A DNA stretch of 64,000 bases, taken from Rhizopus sp. PT2906. Its lineage: Eukaryota; Mucoromycota; Mucoromycetes; Mucorales; Rhizopodaceae. The position numbers and the translations under genes are program-made. The stretch is from positions 1 through 64,000 of the forward strand of contig JAMYHX010000136.1 in the NCBI GenBank assembly GCA_025529335.1, written 5' to 3'. The first letter of the stretch is position 1. Every line of letters begins with the position of its first letter. Shown here in pieces: positions 57,836 through 64,000 of this stretch. Under the pieces are notes generated by a model. It made no database searches. It saw only the letters and a list, made by a program, of their open reading frames with translations, and had not been told where the DNA came from.

Positions 57836-58934
57836 ATGTCAACACAATCAAAAAGACCACGTCAACAAGACGATGATGTAGATTATGTAGATTCAGTTCA
57901 TTCTCAAAGAATAAAGACTCTTAATGAAGGAAGCGATGAAGTAATGTCAAGAATAGAACATGTCACAGCAAATGTTGAATCATTTTATAGGAAATAGAAC
58001 GTAAAGTAAAAGCACTCTGTCGATATGTTTTGGCTTGTGAATACAAAAAGATCAACATCAGAAGAGAGAATATCAACAAAATAAGTAAGATCATCGAAAT
58101 CCACTCAAGCTGTCCTATTAATCATTTTTTAAGTAACCCCTGATAATAAGCGAATATTCAACACTCTACTTGAACAAGCCAATCAGCGATTGAGAACTAT
58201 CTTTGGATATGAACTTCAGGAAGCTATACTCAAAGATAAAAATGTGGATGAACAGCATCAATATGGTAATCATGATAGAATATCGATTTATAAATATATA
58301 TATATATATATATTCATCTTGAGCAGATACCCAAACACAGGCTGAATCATCCACACAGAGACGAACGACAGGAGGCGGTACGTCGGGTGTTTATATTTTA
58401 CGAAACATCATGAAGGAACACTTTATTCTTCCAGACATTGTGAAAAGATCAACAGAGGACTATATAAACACAGGTGTGCTTTATGTCATTCTTGCTTTAC
58501 TTTTCATTCATGAGCGTGAGATGGATAGCAGTAAGTAAAAAGATAAAGAGACTGCAAAAACGGGAGAACTCACCTTGTGCTACTAGATGATTTATTTGAA
58601 CATTTAGACCGTCTCAAAGTGACTCGATATGGTCAAGAACCATTACCAGATAGAGATCAACTAATGGATACATTTGTAAAGAATCAATATATCCGAAAGA
58701 CAAAACTAGATGAACAAGATGGCGAGGAAATTCAATATAGGTTTCAATGGGGACCCAGAGCTTATACGGAAATACCTGCTCAAAACATGGTCGAGTTTAT
58801 TTCGAGCGTAAGTGCTTTTGATATGGTATATACGCATTTTTAATTTTATATAGTTTTATAACGTTGAAGGACAAGAAAAGACAGAGTTTGTACGTAATCT
58901 ATACCAAGCAGCAGGTTATGAACTTAGGAAATAA
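57836..58934 (+). CDS. NSE3/MAGE-domain subunit of the SMC5-SMC6 complex
   Basis: Starts MSTQSKRPRQQDDDVDYVDS. Spliced exons give EIERKVKALCRYVLACEYKK, TPDNKRIFNTLLEQANQRLR, FGYELQEAIL, HFILPDIVKRSTEDYINT, GVLYVILALLFIHEREMDS, LDDLFEHLDRLKVTRYG and EIQYRFQWGPRAYTEIPAQN, the ordered blocks of the MAGE homology domain. Fungal MAGE proteins are NSE3, which with NSE1 (RING) and NSE4 bridges SMC5/6 for DNA repair. The last codons overlap, on the opposite strand, the end of the HIT gene. Confidence 0.9.
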
Positions 58935-59580
58935 GGACGCAGCTGATCTGCTTCCTGTGCCATGTCTTGCTCTGTTCGTGGCTCTCTTTCTTCATTATCG
59001 ACACCCTTCTTGTCTAATTCTTCATAAATATCATCATTATTAGCCCAATCACCCTTTTTACGAGGAATGAGGTGCATATGAACATGAGGAACCTGGCTAT
59101 GTTAATAAACATGTGTTGTGTATATATATAAATATAAATGCCTTACTGTCTGTCCAGCTTGAGGACCATCTTGAATGGTCATGGTCAGTGACGTTCCGTG
59201 GTAGTGTTTTTCAAGAACATTGCCAATCTTTTGTGCTGATAACATGAAATCAATTATCTAATAAAGAAGTTGGTCCTCTCTCTCTCTCATTGTCTATATA
59301 TACTATGTATACCTCTTCTTCTGTCAAATCTTTTAGTCGAGGTGTATTTCTTTTAGGCACTACTAGAACATCTAGAGAAGAGAGTCAGCTATATCATTAT
59401 TATCTATTGTTCTCTCACTTACGTCCACTAAATTAAAAAATGAGTGCCCAAAACAAAACAATACAAGAAAATCACTTACGGAGCAATAGGTTTCAAGTTG
59501 ATAATACCAATGGTCAACTTGGACTTGAAAAAAACCTGAGATTCCTTGATGAGATGTGGGCCAAACCTGTAAATAGTCAT
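58916..59580 (-). CDS. HIT-family dinucleoside hydrolase (HNT2/FHIT type)
   Basis: Exons: 59580 to about 59477 (MTIYRFGPHLIKESQVFFKS, IINLKPIAP), a 5-nt microexon 59427-59423 (TGGAC), then HVLVVPKRNTPRLKDLTEEE, LSAQKIGNVLEKHYHGTS and finally QDGPQAGQTVPHVHMHLIPR with the HxHxH HIT motif, ending RPYFLSS. FHIT-like enzymes cleave Ap3A and related dinucleotides. The conserved PGHVLV block is only restored if the microexon is used. I started at MTIYRF because the longer in-frame ATG upstream at 59706 adds unrelated residues. Divergent from HIS6 with 103 bp between starts. Confidence 0.85.
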
Positions 59581-59683
59581 TCCAGAATAAATAGAGGGAA
59601 AAAAAGTATCAGAAAAAAAAAATATAGCTTCCCCGCGCAAAAAAGCTGTCATTTTTTTTTTCCTTTTTTTCCTTTTCCTTAAA

Positions 59684-60808
59684 ATGACACGGTTTAATGG
59701 ATGCATCGATCTTCATCATGGAAAAGTCAAGCAGATCGTAGGCGGTTCACTTGTTGATCATTCACCCGAAACATTGACAACCAACTTTGTCTCAGAGTAA
59801 GCTTTTGACATATGTACAACAACATAAAAATATACTTACCAAAATAAAGAGAAAAACCTAGTTACTACTCTAAGTTATACAAGGACAATAATATAACGCG
59901 CTGTCATGTCATCAAGCTTGGTCCCAACAATGATGAAGCAGCCAAGGAAGCGCTACAAGCTTGGCCAGGTGGACTTCAAGTTGGTGGTGGAATCACTATT
60001 GATAATGCTGAACATTGGTTATCTCTTGGAGCATCCAAAGTAATATATTATGTAAATAGGAATGATAAAGAAAGACTTATGTTTGTTTAGGTCATTGTCA
60101 CCAGTTGGTTGTTTCCCGATGGAAAATTCTCGTTGGATAGATTAAAGCAACTCTGTGAGCGTATTGGTAAAGACAAGCTTGTTGTAGATGTTAGGTAATA
60201 TTACATGTAAAGCAATCATAACATACCAACTGTATACTTTGTAGTTGTCGAAGAAAAGGTGACAAATGGATCGTGGCCATGAACAAATGGCAGACGATGA
60301 CAGATATGGAAGTAAACAGGGGTAAAATAACAACAACAACAACAAAATAATAACTAACTTTATATAGAATCATTGGATTTATTAAGTCAATATTGTAGTG
60401 AATTCCTTATCCATGCTGCTGATGTAGAAGGGCTTTGTCGTGGCATTGATCAGGAATTAGTTTCAAGTAATTAATATATTTATTAAAGAAAATAGTTCTT
60501 ATTGTTACCTAGGTTTGGGTAAATGGGTTACCATTCCTACAACTTATGCAGGAGGTGGAAGATGTAAGGCATTAACCCCCCCCCTTTGCTATACTATTTT
60601 AATCCATATTATTATTTTTAGGTATTGAAGATTTAGCACTAGTAGAAAAGTTATCTAAAGGTAAAGTAGATTTAACCTTTGGAAGGTAAGAATATATATA
60701 TAAATAAATAAATCCATATATCTAATACTTGACAGTGCCTTGGACATCTTTGGTGGAAATGGAGTTACATTTGAAGAGTGCGTGCGTTGGAATAAAGAAC
60801 ATGCATGA
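59684..60808 (+). CDS. HIS6: HIS6, ProFAR isomerase (histidine biosynthesis)
   Basis: About seven exons. Reads MTRFNGCIDLHHGKVKQIVG, SYYSKLYKDNNITRCHVIKL, GPNNDEAAKEALQAWPGG, LQVGGGITIDNAEHWLSLGA, SKVIVTSWLFPDGKFSLDRL, IVAMNKWQTMTDMEVN, EFLIHAADVEGLCRGIDQEL, TTYAGGGRCIEDLALV and KVDLTFGSALDIFGGNGVTF. The pattern is a (beta/alpha)8 isomerase nearly collinear with yeast HIS6, the fourth step of histidine synthesis. The catalytic acidic residues in CIDLH and HAADVEG are present. It ends with WNKEHA. Confidence 0.97.
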
Positions 60809-60884
60809 AAATCAAATTAATTTTCCGCTCTACATATTTTTTTTTTCCTTCTTTCTGCCTTTCCTCTTTTGTTGTTTACACTAA

Positions 60885-61732
60885 ATGAGTTCAGCAGCAA
60901 ACATTGACAAAAAGAAAAAGACGATTTCAAAGGAAGAGTGGGAACAACGACTGGCCAAAGTCAAAGTGAACAAACAGTAATAAGACAGAAACAAAAGCAA
61001 GTGATTATATAGTTGACTCTTTATTTTAGAGATCTTAATCAACTTGTTATGAATTACTTGGTTGTCGAAGGATATAAGGATGCTGCAGAACAGTTTAGCC
61101 TTGAGAGTGGTTTAGAACCTACAGTAGATTTACAGTCTATTCAAGAAAGAATGGACATTCGTCATGCTGTTCAATCTGGAGACATTGACACAGCTATTGA
61201 TTTAGTGAATGAGTTAAATCCAGAGGTTATTATTACTATTGCTATTATTACATTATTTTTTTATAACGTCCAATGTTAGATTTTAGATACCAACCCACAA
61301 CTCTATTTCCACCTTCAACAACAACGACTGATTGAGTTGATTCGACAAGGTTCGTTTCAGGAAGCACTCGAGTTTGCTACAGAAGAAATGGCACCACGAG
61401 GAGAAGAACATCCTGAATTTTTGGAAGAACTTGAACGTACGATGGCATTATTAGCATTTCAAGACAGTATCGATAGTCCCGTTCAAGAGTTACTTCATCC
61501 GGGACAACGACAAAAGACAGCGAGTGAACTAAATGCGGCGATATTGATCAGCCAATCCCAAGAAAAGGATCCCAAATTACCCAATTTACTCAAAATGTTG
61601 GCTTGGAGTCAAGAACAGTTAGACGAAAGGATGAACTATCCAAGAATTGAAAATTGGGTGAAAGCAGACTTGGTTGTACGAGATGAAAATGGGAATCATG
61701 TAGATGAAGATGTTACTATGTCTTCTTTGTAA
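60885..61732 (+). CDS. GID8: GID8 (LisH-CTLH-CRA) subunit of the GID/CTLH ubiquitin ligase
   Basis: Three exons: 60885 to about 60976, 61029 onwards, and 61283-61732. The N-terminus MSSAANIDKKKKTISKEEWE matches GID8. LisH follows (DLNQLVMNYLVVEGYKDAAE), then CTLH (MDIRHAVQSGDIDTAIDLVN, ELNPEILDTNPQLYFHLQQQ) and the CRA domain (LIELIRQGSFQEALEFATEE, ELERTMALLAFQDS, LNAAILISQSQEKDPKLPN). GID8 is a scaffold of the E3 ligase that degrades gluconeogenic enzymes in yeast. Confidence 0.95.
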
Positions 61733-61984
61733 CACTTTTGATCGAAAAAAAAAAAAAATACAATTATTTGGATGCACAATGTTTGCAATTAAGAAGAAAA
61801 AAAAATTAAGGGAGTTTTTTTTTTTTTTTTGTCTCTCTTTATTATCTTTCACAAATGTTAAAGTTGTTTCCATGGTAATAAATCATTTTTTTAAACTTTC
61901 TTTTTTCTTTTTTTTCCCCCTTTCTTTTTTTTCCCCCTTTCTTTTTTTTTTTTCCTTTTTTTAAAAATAAACTTTGAGAGAGAG
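61733..61984. other. T-rich spacer before the PAS-GATA gene
   Basis: About 250 bp of T-rich and pyrimidine-rich sequence with several T-runs; no gene was recognised. Confidence 0.5.
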
Positions 61985-63101
61985 ATGAACGCGTGTATGT
62001 GGGCAATACTAAGTCATCATAAATTAAAGTTTATTTATAATTCGTTCGATATTAAATTGAATGGAATTTCATTATTTGATCTTATTCATCCTGAAGAAAT
62101 AACTTTGGCTAAAAAAGATCTTTATCAATTTATAAAATCAAAATTATTAGCAGGATCAGTGACAAGGTTATATATAAATCTTTTTATTAAAGAGCAAGTT
62201 ATTAACATAAAGTAGATGCCGACTCAAAGATTATGTAAACAATTATTGTTCATGGATCATTGTGGATATCATCATGTATGTAGCCACAGATGATTTGGCG
62301 TTAGCATTCTTTCACCAAGAAAAAGGTAACAGTAGCTATGGTAACATCATCCTCAACTTATACGGACATCATAGACTCAATATGTGGAACGGCATGTTCA
62401 ACCACACAACGTGATTGTCTAATGCAAGCATTTGAAAATCATCCCCATCATACACAAGAAAGAATATTTCATATTCTGGACAATCAAACACAATCGGTCA
62501 TCATGTCATGGCCCGATCACTATCCCAACGAAATGAGCCTAGATGACCGTCCGGCTGTATCACCAAGCATTGTATCCTGTTTCCGTTGTGTACAGCAGCC
62601 TCCCAAGTTGACACCGAGTGGCTTATGTCTTCAGAGTTTATGCATTGACTATGGTAGTCTATCATTCATTATCACCAAAAGGTAATTTATACAATTCATT
62701 TAGAAACAATGACTTATATCAAGCAGATCTATGCCCAAGATACCCAAGATTACTATAAAGAAACCTTCAAAATATAATCAAAAATTTATGTCTGTTGAAG
62801 ACTTGGTCACTGCTACTTACAAATGTCAAAGTTGCGGCACTCAATCTAGCCCCGAATGGAGAAGAGGACCCAGTGGACATAAAACGTAAATTTATTACGA
62901 CCCTTCATCCCCAAAAACTGACTTTATATTTATAGCTTATGCAATGCATGTGGTCTAAGATACTCTAGATCCATTGCTAGACAAGAAAAGATGGCCCAAC
63001 AACAACAACAACAGCAACAGCAACAGCAAGAGAATGATGCATGCTCTCCTTTATCATTCCTTGATATGCCTCGGTTCATTTGTAAAAATTCTTTTCAATA
63101 A
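61985..63101 (+). CDS. PAS-GATA transcription factor (white-collar-like architecture)
   Basis: Exons: 61985-62168, 62219-62325, 62372 to about 62682, about 62728-62886 and 62938-63101. The first two give a PAS-like segment (LNGISLFDLIHPEEITLAKK, LLAGSVTRCRLKDYVNNY, SWIIVDIIMYVATDDLALAF). The middle carries cysteine-rich text (CFRCVQQPPK). The C-terminal zinc finger YKCQSCGTQSSPEWRRGPSG / LCNACGLRYSRSIARQEK is a GATA finger split by an intron, followed by a glutamine run and SPLSFLDMPRF. A PAS domain plus one GATA finger is the plan of WC-type regulators; no flavin-binding LOV cysteine motif (GRNCRFLQ) is seen, so light sensing is not claimed. The start could lie further upstream. Confidence 0.75.
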
Positions 63102-63212
63102 ATTGACATTCTGTTACACCAAAAGAAAACATAAGGTGATTTTAAGAGCATATTCACGTGACTTGCTATTTCCCTAGTCTGTGCGTGCAAAGCAATAGAC
63201 TGTCTTTTCCAA

Positions 63213-64000
63213 TGGACGGTCTTGGTAAGTAAGAAAGAAAGAAAGAAAGAGAATAAATAACTTAGGAATTGTACAGTTGAATTGGCCAACAAGTCATTTA
63301 ATCTCGTCCGATGTTCACCTTTTTATCATTTCGATCGTGAATCCCATTCAGCCAAAACGACCAGTTTAGCCATTCATCTAGCTTCTGGTCTTCAACTATC
63401 GATTCATGGCCGAAAAGCTAAAGAGAATGCACGAGGTGAACTGATCAATCTTCGTTTTGACACCTTATCTATACCCGAACTTCAGCTGAATCCGATCCGA
63501 GTCAAGATCACCTTACGATTAGCCAATGATGCCAAAGACACTCATCACTTATTTATTCTTATTCCTGCCACCGTTGCATCCACAGAAAACGTATTCACTT
63601 ATTTCCCATTGATGCTTTACCGATCCAAGACGATCATTGCGACTGAAGTACTCGAATGGTTTAAAAAGAGCTATCAATGTCAATTTGATGATCTTTTAGT
63701 TCCTGCGCCTACTTTTCATAGTATCATCAGGACATGGGTCAGTACATTGTTTGATCTGGCGCCTTTGGAGGATGAAGTTGTCAAGGGTTAGATATCTCTG
63801 TTGTTTATATACATGTACTTATTCATGACTATAGTGCCCATGCGAACTGTTCAACACTCACTTGAATTGGAATACGTGACACATCTGAAGGAACTATCGA
63901 CGATCCGAGTGAAACTAAAGACACAGGAAGTGATCAAGTTGTGTAAGAAATTGAAAAATCAGGACGATTTCATTTTTGCCTTGCAGGATCATTTGTTTAG
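63213..64000 (+). CDS. CENP-L-like kinetochore protein (5' part)
   Basis: Starts at ATG 63213 (MDGL, short first exon), or in a less likely model from a TVFSNGRSW exon. The second exon encodes ELANKSFNLVRCSPFYHFD, LAIHLASGLQLSIHGRKAKE and TYFPLMLYRSKTIIATEVLE, then WFKKSYQCQFDDLLVPAPTF and RTWVSTLF. After a GT-AG intron at about 63789-63834 it continues VPMRTVQHSLELEYVTHLK to the window edge without a stop. The order W/F-x-L-x3-(S/T)PxYxF, then LPLxL...I..WFxxxxxCxFxxL, matches the CENP-L family, a subunit of the inner kinetochore with CENP-N. Confidence rests on residue pattern memory. Confidence 0.6.

Noticed and set aside
1..64000. CRISPR arrays, rRNA genes, classical insertion sequences
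   Set aside because: No regularly spaced repeats, no rRNA-like sequence, no transposase DDE motif in any frame I examined; the organism is a eukaryote.

Overview
This is AT-rich nuclear DNA from a fungus. Genes are dense and on both strands. Introns are many and short (about 45-85 nt, usually GTAAGT...TAG). The gene content points to an early-diverging lineage, most likely Mucorales/Mucoromycota: fungal markers (SLA1, HIS6, HSP104, RVS161-type BAR protein, NatA, SPB1) sit beside genes that are absent from budding yeast but present in animals (MED23, methionine synthase reductase, NKAP, C9orf78-type protein, CENP-L-like). F-box/LRR genes and a Fanzor-type (TnpB-like) remnant fit that group. 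This is inference from content; no species can be named.

Layout. 0-8 kb is a compact housekeeping block: the end of a kynurenine-formamidase-like hydrolase, mago nashi (six exons, recovered by splicing), an NHP10-like HMG protein, a PIG-L/GPI12 de-N-acetylase, RPC53, TBP and spermidine synthase. 8.2-11.8 kb holds a decayed Fanzor-like gene, ending in a perfect hairpin and flanked on the left by a small inverted-repeat element. 13-19.3 kb has mitochondrial ribosomal protein mL54, the endocytic adaptor SLA1 (with a GC-AG intron), a second inverted-repeat element and NKAP. 19.7-25.7 kb is one long MED23 gene. 25.7-28.9 kb is gene-poor, with a decayed retroelement-like stretch.

28.9-38.3 kb is dense again: an MDR oxidoreductase, a Hob3/RVS161 BAR protein, NHP2, a C9orf78/TLS1-like splicing factor, NAA15, and methionine synthase reductase. 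38.3-45.7 kb is an accessory island: a small lysine-rich gene of unknown function, its decayed paralogue, a decayed F-box/LRR gene and long stretches with nothing recognisable. 45.8-64 kb returns to conserved genes: a YycE-like VOC protein, HSP104, a glycine-rich membrane protein of unknown function, SPB1, NAD+ synthetase, an F-box protein, NSE3 (MAGE), a HIT hydrolase, HIS6, GID8, a PAS-GATA transcription factor and the start of a CENP-L-like kinetochore gene that runs off the window.

There is no operon-like pathway cluster. Functions are mixed: transcription (TBP, RPC53, MED23, NHP10), RNA processing (mago, NKAP, C9orf78, NHP2, SPB1), one-carbon, polyamine, NAD and histidine metabolism, endocytosis/actin (SLA1, RVS161) and chromosome maintenance (NSE3, CENP-L). 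The most unusual items are the Fanzor remnant with its terminal hairpin, very small exons (5, 9 and 11 nt), convergent genes whose coding ends overlap, two same-strand genes only 21 bp apart, and the orphan gene/pseudogene pair in the accessory island. All exon coordinates come from reading splice consensus and reading-frame continuity by eye.
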